Positions 1-6,906 of a DNA stretch of 24,905 bases are shown here, one piece after another (the first letter of the stretch is position 1; each line of letters starts with the position of its first letter). Source of the stretch: an uncultured Mollicutes bacterium (GTDB lineage: Bacteria > Bacillota_I > Bacilli_A > RFN20 > CAG-826). Location: contig CALBGF010000202.1 in assembly GCA_937893635.1 (NCBI GenBank), positions 1 to 24,905 of the forward strand, read 5' to 3'. The translations under genes and the position numbers were made by a program. The notes beneath the pieces are model-generated. The model did no database searches. It had not been told where the DNA came from and saw only the letters and a program-made list of their open reading frames with translations.

Positions 1-42
1 CTGGTTTAGTTGGTAATAGTGATACTAAAGAAGTTAAGGCGG
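1..42 (+). repeat. Inverted repeat, left copy (signal-peptide region)
   Basis: These 42 bases are identical to the reverse complement of 4764-4805. Identity stops at base 43 and continues to the left out of the window, so the true repeat may be longer. It encodes the end of the signal peptide of both surface proteins. Within it, TTTAGT (5-10) and ACTAAA (24-29) form an imperfect dyad that could be a recombinase core site. Confidence 0.9.
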
Positions 43-1415
43 AAACAGAAACATATAATAAAATAACAAATGTTTCTGACATTGAAAACAATGGAAAGTA
101 TTTAATAGTTTATGAAACTACAAGTGTTGTATTTGACGGATCATTATCTACACTAGATGCTGCTAGCAATACTAAATCTGTAACAATAGTTGACAATGTG
201 ATAACTGATGATACTGGTACATTAAACAAATATGTTTTTACAATTAGTAGTACCTCTTCAACTTCATATTCTGTTAAAAGTGCAAGTGGCAATTTTATTG
301 GCAGAACTGCTAATAGTAATGGGCTTAACCAATCAGGAACTGCAATGAATCATACAATCACATTTGATGCAAGTGGAAATGTATTAATAGCTTCATCTGC
401 TGGACCAACTTTAAAATATAATGATGCAGCCAATCAAAATAGATTTAGATACTATAAAAGCGGCCAAAAAAGTATACAACTTTATAAAATGCAATCTACA
501 ACAACTGAAGAGGAAGATTTAGAAATAGCAGTTAATTTTAAAACAAAAGTATCAAATTTTGCATCGGTAGATTCAATTACGGATAATAGTTTAGTTGATA
601 GTATTTATGATCTTCAATCTGAATATGATAGTTTAACAAGCAGACAAAAAGGATTTGTCAACGAAGATACTACAACAAAATTGTCAGCATTAATGGAAAA
701 AATCAAAGAATATCCATTAACTGTGGAACAAGCTCTTGTAAAAGCAGCAGATACAAATATCAATTACTCTTATTACATCAAGGGTATAATTAGCGATTAT
801 ACAGCGCCTACCGAAGAAAATTTATCAAAATACGGAAATCTTAATTTCGATATAAGCGACGATGGAACATCAACATCATCTATACAAGTATTTAGAGCTA
901 ACTATTTAGATAATCAAAAATTCACATCTATTGATCAAATAGCAGTTGGTGATTCAGTTGTTGTATATGGTAAACCAACTACTTACAATGGTCAACTAGA
1001 AATTGCAAGCGTATATGTTTATAGTCATGAAAAAGCAACAGATACTCTTGAGAAGTTTTTGGAAGACTGGAATGCAACTATCAGAAATAGCGAAAAAGGT
1101 TTATGTGATTTCTTAAGTGGTAATAACAAAGCTACATTAGAAGCTTTAATTAAAAGATATAGTGCCTTAGAAGATACTGCTGATAAAGCTGCTGCAACTG
1201 ATAGTGCAGGCGTAAAAATTAGTGAATCTATTACATATGCACAAAATGTTTGGAATAATTCCCAAACTACAGAAGGCAATTATGGCAATTCAGGCGTAGT
1301 TATCACATCTAATAATAGTTTTGATAAGACTTCATTAATTGCATTATTTGCAATCTTAGGTATCGTAACAATCTCTGGTTACTATATCATTGAAAAGAAA
1401 AAATTCTCTAAATAA
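1..1415 (+). CDS. Secreted, membrane-anchored surface protein A (5' end outside window)
   Basis: The reading frame is open from base 3, so the gene starts before the window and lacks only part of its signal peptide. The first visible residues (GLVGNSDTKEVKA) equal residues 21-33 of surface protein B at 2512-4863, and the first 42 bases are identical to that gene. The body starts with a divergent beta-rich domain, roughly 50-490. An OB-fold-like domain at about 765-1030 (motifs YIKGII, FDISDDGT, VYGKP) is shared at moderate protein identity with B. A helical linker follows, then a 40-residue C-terminus identical to B: one membrane helix and a KKK tail. No LPXTG motif is present, so the product is probably anchored by the helix with most of the protein outside. 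A hairpin terminator follows the stop. Function is unknown; adhesin or variable antigen is inference. Confidence 0.85.
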   Translation, partial: GLVGNSDTKEVKAETETYNKITNVSDIENNGKYLIVYETTSVVFDGSLSTLDAASNTKSVTIVDNVITDDTGTLNKYVFTISSTSSTSYSVKSASGNFIGRTANSNGLNQSGTAMNHTITFDASGNVLIASSAGPTLKYNDAANQNRFRYYKSGQKSIQLYKMQSTTTEEEDLEIAVNFKTKVSNFASVDSITDNSLVDSIYDLQSEYDSLTSRQKGFVNEDTTTKLSALMEKIKEYPLTVEQALVKAADTNINYSYYIKGIISDYTAPTEENLSKYGNLNFDISDDGTSTSSIQVFRANYLDNQKFTSIDQIAVGDSVVVYGKPTTYNGQLEIASVYVYSHEKATDTLEKFLEDWNATIRNSEKGLCDFLSGNNKATLEALIKRYSALEDTADKAAATDSAGVKISESITYAQNVWNNSQTTEGNYGNSGVVITSNNSFDKTSLIALFAILGIVTISGYYIIEKKKFSK

Positions 1416-1417
1416 TT
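1289..1417 (+). repeat. 129-bp inverted repeat, left copy (C-terminal anchor)
   Basis: Compared base by base, this stretch is identical to the reverse complement of 2510-2638. It covers the last 42 codons of protein A, the stop codon and two following bases. The flanks differ at once on both sides. Perfect identity, including third codon positions, between genes whose bodies are strongly diverged implies recent recombination or gene conversion. Inversion across this pair would flip only the recombinase and leave both protein sequences intact. Confidence 0.95.
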
Positions 1418-1437
1418 TAATTTATTAGAATTTATAT

Positions 1438-1472
1438 AGGCGTATAGAATTAAGTTTCTATATGCCTTTTTT
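1438..1472 (+). terminator. Intrinsic terminator of surface protein A
   Basis: A 12-bp stem (1438-1449 with 1456-1467, one G-T pair) with a 6-base loop is followed by a run of six T. It lies 22 bases after the stop codon and separates this gene from the recombinase. Confidence 0.85.
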
Positions 1473-1497
1473 CATAGTCTAATTAATAGATTGGTTT

Positions 1498-1536
1498 TAT
1501 AATTTGTTATATAAAAATTAAACATTTTAGGAGGAA
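1498..1536 (+). promoter_or_regulatory. Candidate promoter -10 and ribosome binding site of the recombinase
   Basis: A perfect TATAAT is at 1498-1503, but no good -35 box lies at the normal distance, which may mean weak or regulated expression. AGGAGGA ends a few bases before the ATG at 1540 and is a strong ribosome binding site. Confidence 0.45.
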
Positions 1537-1539
1537 CAA

Positions 1540-2448
1540 ATGAAAAACGAAGTAAATGATTTTATATTAGAAATGAAAGGAGTTAAAAACTTATCAAATA
1601 AAACATGTTTGGCGTATAGTTATGATATTAATATGTTTATAGCATTTGTTGGTAATAAATATAAACATATTAAAGAACAAGATTTTTTAGATTACATATC
1701 GTATTTGAATTTAACACTAAAATTAAAAGATTGTTCTATTAAGCGTAAAATTGTTTCTATCAAACAATTTTATGCTTTTTTGTACTCAAAGAGAATAATA
1801 AAGAACAATACTATTAAATTAACAGTAGTAAAATTCAAACAAAAACATCGAATACCAAAAATACTTTATATAGATGAAGTAAAAAAATTACTTGATGTAA
1901 TGTATTTAGAATCAAATACTTCAACAAGTAATTATAAAAGATTTGAATCTATTAGAAATATAGCGATTCTAGAGCTTTTAGTATGCACAGGTATAAGAAT
2001 AAGTGAAGCATCTACTTTATGCATTAAAGATATCTCTATAAGCGAAAAAACAATAGTTATACATGGCAAAGGCAATAAAGAAAGATTATTATATATTTCC
2101 AGTAATAATACTTGGCAAAGTATTAATAATTGGTTAAAAATTAGAAATAAATATGAATGTAATTATGATAATTTGTTTTTAAGTAAATACCTAAAACCAT
2201 TATCAATTTATAGTATTGAAAACATTTTTAAAAAATATCGTTCTTTAGCGGGTATTAATAATAAATCCACTCCGCATTATTTAAGACATAGTTTTGCTAC
2301 TTATCTTCTTTCTAATGGCGCAGATATAAGATCAGTACAAGAATTATTAGGCCATTCTAATATATCAACAACACAAATATATACGGAAGTATCACCTAAT
2401 AGAAAAAAGGAAGTACTAGAAAAATTTAATTATCGAAATAATTTATAA
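1540..2448 (+). CDS. XerC/D-family tyrosine recombinase
   Basis: The 302-residue protein has the usual length and domain order of XerC/XerD-type integrases: an N-terminal SAM-like core-binding domain (about 5-90) and a catalytic domain (about 105-295). All catalytic residues are visible: R153 (TGIRISE), K177 (HGKGNK), H246 and R249 (HYLRH), H272 (GHSN) and nucleophile Y281. It should cut and rejoin DNA at short inverted core sites. The gene lies alone between two convergent surface-protein genes and inside two nested pairs of identical inverted repeats. A dedicated DNA invertase for those genes is therefore more likely than the housekeeping chromosome-dimer resolvase. This resembles the Xer1 recombinase beside the vpma genes of Mycoplasma agalactiae. 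The role is inference; the family call is firm. Confidence 0.93.
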   Translation: MKNEVNDFILEMKGVKNLSNKTCLAYSYDINMFIAFVGNKYKHIKEQDFLDYISYLNLTLKLKDCSIKRKIVSIKQFYAFLYSKRIIKNNTIKLTVVKFKQKHRIPKILYIDEVKKLLDVMYLESNTSTSNYKRFESIRNIAILELLVCTGIRISEASTLCIKDISISEKTIVIHGKGNKERLLYISSNNTWQSINNWLKIRNKYECNYDNLFLSKYLKPLSIYSIENIFKKYRSLAGINNKSTPHYLRHSFATYLLSNGADIRSVQELLGHSNISTTQIYTEVSPNRKKEVLEKFNYRNNL

Positions 2449-2452
2449 ACAC

Positions 2453-2489
2453 GAAAAAAGCACATGGGCCATTTAAAACTCATGTGCTT
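2453..2489 (-). terminator. Intrinsic terminator of surface protein B
   Basis: The arms AAGCACATG (2458-2466) and CATGTGCTT (2481-2489) form a 9-bp stem. Read on the minus strand it is followed by a T run (complement of 2454-2459). It lies between the convergent ends of the recombinase and protein B and may also slow plus-strand transcription. Confidence 0.8.
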
Positions 2490-2509
2490 AGTAATTATTT
2501 TCTAAACTT

Positions 2510-2638
2510 AATTATTTAGAGAATTTTTTCTTTTCAATGATATAGTAACCAGAGATTGTTACGATACCTAAGATTGCAAATAATGCAATTAATGAAGTCT
2601 TATCAAAACTATTATTAGATGTGATAACTACGCCTGAA
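2510..2638 (-). repeat. 129-bp inverted repeat, right copy (C-terminal anchor)
   Basis: Exact reverse complement of 1289-1417. It encodes the common membrane anchor and KKK tail of protein B. Together the two copies enclose a 1.35-kb segment holding only the recombinase gene and the two terminators. Confidence 0.95.
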
Positions 2639-4863
2639 GCAACTTCACCATTTGCATTAGCTTTCTTATTATAAATAAGTTGCATATATGCCATTCTTTC
2701 TGCTAATGTTGTTGTTTCATCAACTTCACTATTAGCAGCAGCAGCATTCTTAGCAACTAATGCATCGTATTCATCAAGCATTGCTTTAAGTTCTTCAGGA
2801 GATGCATTACAGAAATTAAATGCTTTCACTTTAGAAACAAATTTATCAGCAACTGTTATTTGGCTATAAACATATGCTTTGCCTTTACCATCGGTTTCTT
2901 GAATATTATTGTATGTTAATACAGCACCATATAATACAACTTCATCGCCAACTGAAACTTGATCAGTTGATGTAAATTTGTCACCTTTGCCATCGCCATC
3001 ACTATCTAAATAGTTAACTTGGAAAGCCTTGAAAGTATTATTATTTGTACCATCATCACTTATATCAAACGAAATATTTCCATAACCTGAAACATCACTT
3101 GAATTAGGAGTGTATGCAGCAATAATGCCTTTAATAAAGTATTTTTTTGCAGTTGCTGTAGATGTTGTTTTAGCAACATAAATAGTTTCTTCAACAGTTA
3201 ATGCATTTTCAGCATCTTCACCAGAATTTTCGATTACTGCAATATCACAATCCGCTGTAATACCACTAAGTGTTGCTGTAATCTTTGCATTACCAATTGC
3301 TTTTGCAGTAATTGTTCCATCTTCGGCAACATCAGCGACATCAGTGTTATCTGATGACCATGAAACATTACCTGTTAAACCAGTTAATGTAGCAGTTAAT
3401 TGAGAAGTTCCTCCATTTTTAATTACTAATGAGCTATCGCTTAATTCGATAGATTCAGTAGGCTTTTCTACATTAGTAATAACGCCTTGAATTTCTTTTG
3501 TCCCGCTATAGATTTTGAATACAACATTCATTGTAATAATGTCGCCTTCAACACAAGCGTTTTTAAAGTTTTGTCCAGAAGTCCAGCTACCAGTATAATA
3601 GCCATTGCCAGAATCAGTTAAAGTTAATTTTGATGAGTCTTTTGTAGCCCCGTAAACATAGATTGACTTTGATGAATCTTCTAAATCTACTAAATCAAAA
3701 TTTCCGTAAGTAGTGTTGGTTAAATTTGCCACTTTTCCTTTAACTGAAACAACTGTATTGTCGTTAGCAGTTTTTTCTAACAAACTTGAAACAGTTACTT
3801 GAGAAATTACTGGTTCAACTTTAACAACAAAGTCAATAGAATCTTCATATATATTTGTATTACTATCCATAACCTTCAATGTTATAGTTGCACTTCCAAG
3901 TCCCATTGCAAGCCATTCACCAGTATTAATATCTACCATAACGGCATCTTCGTTGGATGACTTCCATTCAACGTCTTCAGCGGTAACATCATTACCATTA
4001 GAGTCCTTAAATGTATAACTAAATTGTCCTTCGTCTTCTACTTGTGCTGAAGTTTTATCAGCAACTATAGATAAAACATATTCTAATGTTTGAATTCCTT
4101 CGATTGTAATTTCTTTTCCGCCATAGCTTCCAATAACTGATGTTGCACCAGAAGTAATTTCAGACCATGTTACTTTACTTGTAACATCTTCAGAAGTATC
4201 GTCATCATAATTTGCAGTAATTGTTAAGCCATTTGGATCAAAGGCTTCTCCGACTTGGTAAGCAGTCTTTTTCAATGTACCAGATTGTGTTAATGATTTG
4301 ATAGTTTTAGAAGCTGCTTCTTCAATTCCAATTTTAAACTGAATTTGAGAATTCTTGTTGTTTGTTACTTGATATCTAAAATATTGCGCATTTGCTGGTA
4401 AACTTGAAGTGATATCATAAACACTATCAACAGTTGACAATGTGTTTTCATAGTCATAACCAGATGATGAACTAGTGATAGGAGAAGTACCAAAAGATAG
4501 GCCAACTGAAACTGCTTGACTTGCACCTTTATTCGCATAAATTTTGAATGAATTGATTTTTTCACCAAGAGGTGTTTTGTTGTAAATATATGCACCAGTT
4601 TTTCCAATCAAAATTGCACTATCAGTAAATTTGTTTGTTCCTGTAGATGGTTGTGCTTTTGCACCACTAGAAAAAACATAGGTTACGCCATCAATGGTAA
4701 ACTCGGTGTCTTTAGTTGTTGCAGCATCTAAAACGCTTCCATCTACAATTAATTCTTTTGTAGCCGCCTTAACTTCTTTAGTATCACTATTACCAACTAA
4801 ACCAGCACCTAAAACAAGAGCTAATGAAGCAAATAATAATGAAGCTTTTTTAATTGTTTTCAT
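2512..4863 (-). CDS. Multi-domain Ig-like surface protein B, signal peptide and C-terminal anchor
   Basis: The 783-residue protein starts with a clear signal peptide (MKTIKK, hydrophobic 8-24, likely cleavage near A33/A34). Domains in order: a beta-rich N-terminal domain (about 36-180); a Big_3-type Ig-like domain (about 187-258, with AYQVGEAFDPNGLTI); a Big_2-like domain (about 262-348); an OB-fold-like domain (about 353-465); a second Big_2-like domain (about 469-543, with VSWSSDN); a second OB-fold-like domain (about 572-668, with KGIIAAYT and FDISDDGT) shared with protein A; a helical linker; and a membrane helix (757-775) ending EKKKFSK. No LPXTG motif or catalytic residues are seen, so a structural or adhesive extracellular role is likely. 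No start codon lies further upstream in frame. The best ribosome site, AAAGGA, is about 15 bases away, which is long. Confidence 0.88.
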   Translation of the reverse strand: MKTIKKASLLFASLALVLGAGLVGNSDTKEVKAATKELIVDGSVLDAATTKDTEFTIDGVTYVFSSGAKAQPSTGTNKFTDSAILIGKTGAYIYNKTPLGEKINSFKIYANKGASQAVSVGLSFGTSPITSSSSGYDYENTLSTVDSVYDITSSLPANAQYFRYQVTNNKNSQIQFKIGIEEAASKTIKSLTQSGTLKKTAYQVGEAFDPNGLTITANYDDDTSEDVTSKVTWSEITSGATSVIGSYGGKEITIEGIQTLEYVLSIVADKTSAQVEDEGQFSYTFKDSNGNDVTAEDVEWKSSNEDAVMVDINTGEWLAMGLGSATITLKVMDSNTNIYEDSIDFVVKVEPVISQVTVSSLLEKTANDNTVVSVKGKVANLTNTTYGNFDLVDLEDSSKSIYVYGATKDSSKLTLTDSGNGYYTGSWTSGQNFKNACVEGDIITMNVVFKIYSGTKEIQGVITNVEKPTESIELSDSSLVIKNGGTSQLTATLTGLTGNVSWSSDNTDVADVAEDGTITAKAIGNAKITATLSGITADCDIAVIENSGEDAENALTVEETIYVAKTTSTATAKKYFIKGIIAAYTPNSSDVSGYGNISFDISDDGTNNNTFKAFQVNYLDSDGDGKGDKFTSTDQVSVGDEVVLYGAVLTYNNIQETDGKGKAYVYSQITVADKFVSKVKAFNFCNASPEELKAMLDEYDALVAKNAAAANSEVDETTTLAERMAYMQLIYNKKANANGEVASGVVITSNNSFDKTSLIALFAILGIVTISGYYIIEKKKFSK
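4764..4805 (-). repeat. Inverted repeat, right copy (signal-peptide region)
   Basis: Exact reverse complement of bases 1-42. The left copy is cut by the window edge, so the full extent is unknown. Recombination between this pair would exchange the bodies of proteins A and B behind their promoters. Confidence 0.9.
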
Positions 4864-5414
4864 AAATTATTTAAAATTTCCTTTCTTAACTTTTTTAATT
4901 CTTAATTTTTGAAAATAGATGTGAGATTTTCAATGTCTTAATTTTCTTTTGGTTTAGATGATATTTGAGATCAATCGGTATCTTAAATTATTAAGATCAC
5001 TTTAGGTTTTTGGCCTATAAATCACAAAGAAAAACTCATAGAAAATTTCTACATTCAAATAATATCACATTATTTTAAGGTAAACAACGAAAAGTATTAA
5101 AGCTTTCATACTTTTTTACAATTTATCGAACCTTGCAAATAATTGTGTTAACGAGGAGTCAACTTTAATAATTTAAACACCAATTTTACTCCCTTATAAT
5201 ATTATGATATTATAAACATCAAAATTACTTAATGTATATAATCTAGACATTACTGAACTTTGTCTTTAGAAAATTAATAATTTACAAGAAGTTTACTCAA
5301 AAATTAAGAAAGTACTTTCATAAATAAATCAAGGACTAAAATAGATGATTTTATCAATAAAAATAACACATTGTTAACTATTAAATTTTTTTTGATTTTT
5401 TTAACAAAAAACTA
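4864..5414. other. Long AT-rich intergenic region upstream of surface protein B
   Basis: No convincing gene was found on either strand. The region holds the promoter and long leader of protein B (next entry). It also holds an inverted repeat ATCTTAA-N4-TTAAGAT (4980-4997) inside that leader, a perfect 12-bp palindrome GAAAGTACTTTC (5308-5319), and TTGTTAA/TTAACAA arms at 5371-5377 and 5401-5407. Several TATAAT-like boxes near 5195-5245 lack good partners and are expected by chance in such AT-rich DNA. Confidence 0.6.
5059..5087 (-). promoter_or_regulatory. Sigma-A-type promoter of surface protein B
   Basis: On the minus strand, TTGTTT (5087-5082) and TATTAT (5064-5059) are 17 bases apart. 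The predicted transcript starts near 5052, giving an untranslated leader of about 190 bases, unusually long for this genome. The leader contains the ATCTTAA/TTAAGAT hairpin. If the signal-peptide repeats recombine, whichever body lies on this side is expressed from here. Confidence 0.6.
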
Positions 5415-5443
5415 TTGATTATTATTGAATATTGTGCAAATAT
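5415..5443 (+). promoter_or_regulatory. Candidate promoter of the small RNA at 5450
   Basis: TTGATT (5415-5420), a 17-base spacer and AAATAT (5438-5443), the latter preceded directly by TG-C as in an extended -10. Transcription would start near 5450, exactly where the first stem of the RNA begins. Confidence 0.45.
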
Positions 5444-5449
5444 ATTTAT

Positions 5450-5582
5450 GTTGATTACAACCCCGTTTTTCTTAAACCAACCAAGCTCATAAGAAACTGT
5501 TTTACCCATTATAAGAAAAGTAATCAACAATTGGTTGGAAGCCCTCGGAGCGTTCTCCCCTCAAAAGAACGCTCATTTTTTT
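5450..5582 (+). ncRNA. Candidate structured small RNA with pseudoknot and terminator
   Basis: Three interlocking helices can be drawn. P1 pairs 5450-5458 (GTTGATTAC) with 5520-5528 over 9 bp. P2 pairs 5468-5474 with 5490-5496 over 7 bp. The P2 loop bases CCAACCAA (5477-5484) pair with TTGGTTGG (5531-5538) over 8 bp, crossing P1 and so forming a pseudoknot. A strong terminator follows (GAGCGTTCT 5548-5556, AGAACGCTC 5566-5574, T run to 5582). No open reading frame is present. The next gene, folT, has its own promoter after this terminator, so this looks like a free-standing RNA of about 130 bases rather than a leader. I do not recognise the family; it shows no tmRNA, SRP, RNase P or 6S hallmarks. 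Confidence 0.6.
5548..5582 (+). terminator. Intrinsic terminator of the small RNA
   Basis: A perfect 9-bp stem with a 9-base loop is followed by seven T. It ends just before the -35 box of the folT promoter. Confidence 0.85.
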
Positions 5583-5583
5583 A

Positions 5584-5612
5584 TTGTTTAGATTAATGTT
5601 ATAGACTATAAT
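5584..5612 (+). promoter_or_regulatory. Promoter of folT
   Basis: TTGTTT (5584-5589), 17-base spacer, TATAAT (5607-5612). The start site would be near 5619, at the first bases of the riboswitch aptamer. Confidence 0.75.
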
Positions 5613-5616
5613 AGAG

Positions 5617-5736
5617 CCACAGAGTAATTAGGAAGCGTTAAGTGCTATATCTGGGGAGTTAGATATAGACGAACACTATGTGGCGGTTTCCTAGTGCGTC
5701 CGCTGTTGGTGCGGACCTCAGTAGGAGGTCTTTTTT
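5617..5736 (+). promoter_or_regulatory. Tetrahydrofolate (THF) riboswitch with overlapping switch hairpins
   Basis: The aptamer (about 5617-5708) has the THF-I hallmarks: GAGTAA, then GCGTTAAGTG (5635-5644), an arm ending in ACGAA (5669-5673), and the 3' element GTGCGTCCGCTG (5694-5705). P2 pairs TTAGGAA with TTCCTAG, P3 pairs CTATATCT with AGATATAG, and P1 is closed by CCACAG with CTGTTGG. After it, GTCCGC (5698-5703) can pair with GCGGAC (5711-5716). Alternatively GACCTC (5714-5719) can pair with GAGGTC (5725-5730). The second hairpin buries the AGGAGG ribosome site and is followed by six T. The two hairpins share 5714-5716 and exclude each other. Inferred logic: bound folate stabilises P1, frees GACCTC, hides the ribosome site or terminates, and turns folT off. 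Confidence 0.85.
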
Positions 5737-6885
5737 ATGTTTAATAGATTTAAAGTCATATTACAAAAAAATAAATTTATTTTACTTTTTATAATTTTAT
5801 GTTCATTTGCATTAGGTGCTGTTATTGCTCAATCATATAACCAAGTTAATGAACAATATGATATATCATTTAAAAGCAAAAAATCATTAGATGAATTAAA
5901 TAACATTATAACTATCGATAATCTTAATCAAATAAAAGAAATAGACATACAAAATGGTAAAGATCGATTTGTTAATATAGATGTCAATAAATTAATAAAT
6001 AATAAAGATATAAAAATAATAAAAGATCAAGATAGTTATCATTTATTAACTAAATCACGATATTATGATAACTTCTTCTTTTCTTCTAATAAAACAGTTA
6101 GCACAAGAGCGAAAATGTTTATAAAAGAACTGCTAGTAACATTTGATGATTCTGTTTCATTTAATTATGATAATATCTATGTTACTCGTAATAGTGCAAA
6201 CATCTATTTAGTTGGTGGCATAACTTCTTTAGTATTAACTATCTCTTATCTTATTTATCTCACAATTAATAATAAGAAATTATATGAACAAATATTAACT
6301 ACTGATAAAGAAAAAGAAATAACCATATTCTCTAAAAGCTATTGGCAAAGTGCTTTAACTGCTTTTAGCAAAACCAAAAATATTGTTATTATCGCTATGC
6401 TTTTTGCTTTAATGATGATAAGTAAATTGTTCTCTATTCCAACTGGTTTTGCTGATTTAAGGATATCTTTTACCTATGTATTCTTTGCTCTTATTTGTAT
6501 GTTATATGGCCCAGTTGCAGGATTGGTTATTGGATTATTTTCTGATACTTTAGGATTTTTTATATTTCCAAATGGTGCTTCTTTCTTCTTTCCATATACC
6601 ATTCAAGCTATGTTAAGCGGCTTTATTTATGGCTTATGTCTATACAAAAAAGAAGCCAAGCTAGAAAATGTATTCTTTGCTCGACTTCTAATCAATATGA
6701 TAATGAATGTATTATGGGGCTCACTATGCTTTGGCTGGTTATATAATTATGACTTAGCCACCACTAGTGCTTATATGCTTATGTATTCTTTACCAAAAAA
6801 TCTCATTTGGTTAATCCCACAAGTATTAGTGCTCTATATAACCTTAAAAGCTTGTAAGCCAATAATTAACAAGAATCGTAATTAA
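5737..6885 (+). CDS. folT: FolT-like folate ECF transporter S component with extra N-terminal domain
   Basis: Residues about 210-378 match the folate-family S component. They have about six membrane segments and the typical start of an ECF S protein (LRISFTYVFF, LYGPVAGLVIGLFSDTLGF). It binds folate at the outer face and uses EcfA1/A2/T for ATP-driven uptake; that motor is encoded at 21663-24188. The THF riboswitch directly upstream supports the substrate. Unusually, the protein is 382 residues while FolT is normally about 170-180. The first ~200 residues add a membrane helix (12-32), an outward-facing polar domain of about 120 residues, and a second helix (156-177). I do not recognise this domain. 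The start follows AGGAGG at 5723-5728. The 3' end overlaps the smpB stop by four bases. Confidence 0.85.
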   Translation: MFNRFKVILQKNKFILLFIILCSFALGAVIAQSYNQVNEQYDISFKSKKSLDELNNIITIDNLNQIKEIDIQNGKDRFVNIDVNKLINNKDIKIIKDQDSYHLLTKSRYYDNFFFSSNKTVSTRAKMFIKELLVTFDDSVSFNYDNIYVTRNSANIYLVGGITSLVLTISYLIYLTINNKKLYEQILTTDKEKEITIFSKSYWQSALTAFSKTKNIVIIAMLFALMMISKLFSIPTGFADLRISFTYVFFALICMLYGPVAGLVIGLFSDTLGFFIFPNGASFFFPYTIQAMLSGFIYGLCLYKKEAKLENVFFARLLINMIMNVLWGSLCFGWLYNYDLATTSAYMLMYSLPKNLIWLIPQVLVLYITLKACKPIINKNRN

Positions 6886-6906
6886 TAACTATTATTACGA
6901 TTTTTT
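6874..6906 (+). terminator. folT terminator overlapping both convergent stop codons
   Basis: AATCGTAAT (6874-6882) pairs with ATTACGATT (6894-6902), with a T run at 6901-6906. The stem contains the folT stop, the loop begins next to the smpB stop, and the downstream arm lies in smpB coding sequence. It acts on the plus strand only. Confidence 0.75.

Noticed and set aside
198..1415. Taking the ATG/ATA near 198 as the start of surface protein A
   Set aside because: The frame is open to base 3 and encodes the same signal-peptide end as protein B, so the true start lies before the window.
5308..5319. 12-bp palindrome GAAAGTACTTTC as an operator
   Set aside because: It is an isolated palindrome in very AT-rich DNA, over 200 bases from any recognised promoter; no further support.
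5450..5582. Reading the pseudoknotted RNA as a tracrRNA, ZTP (pfl) or preQ1 riboswitch
   Set aside because: No Cas gene or CRISPR repeat is present, conserved bases of those riboswitches are not found, and no gene follows before the terminator.
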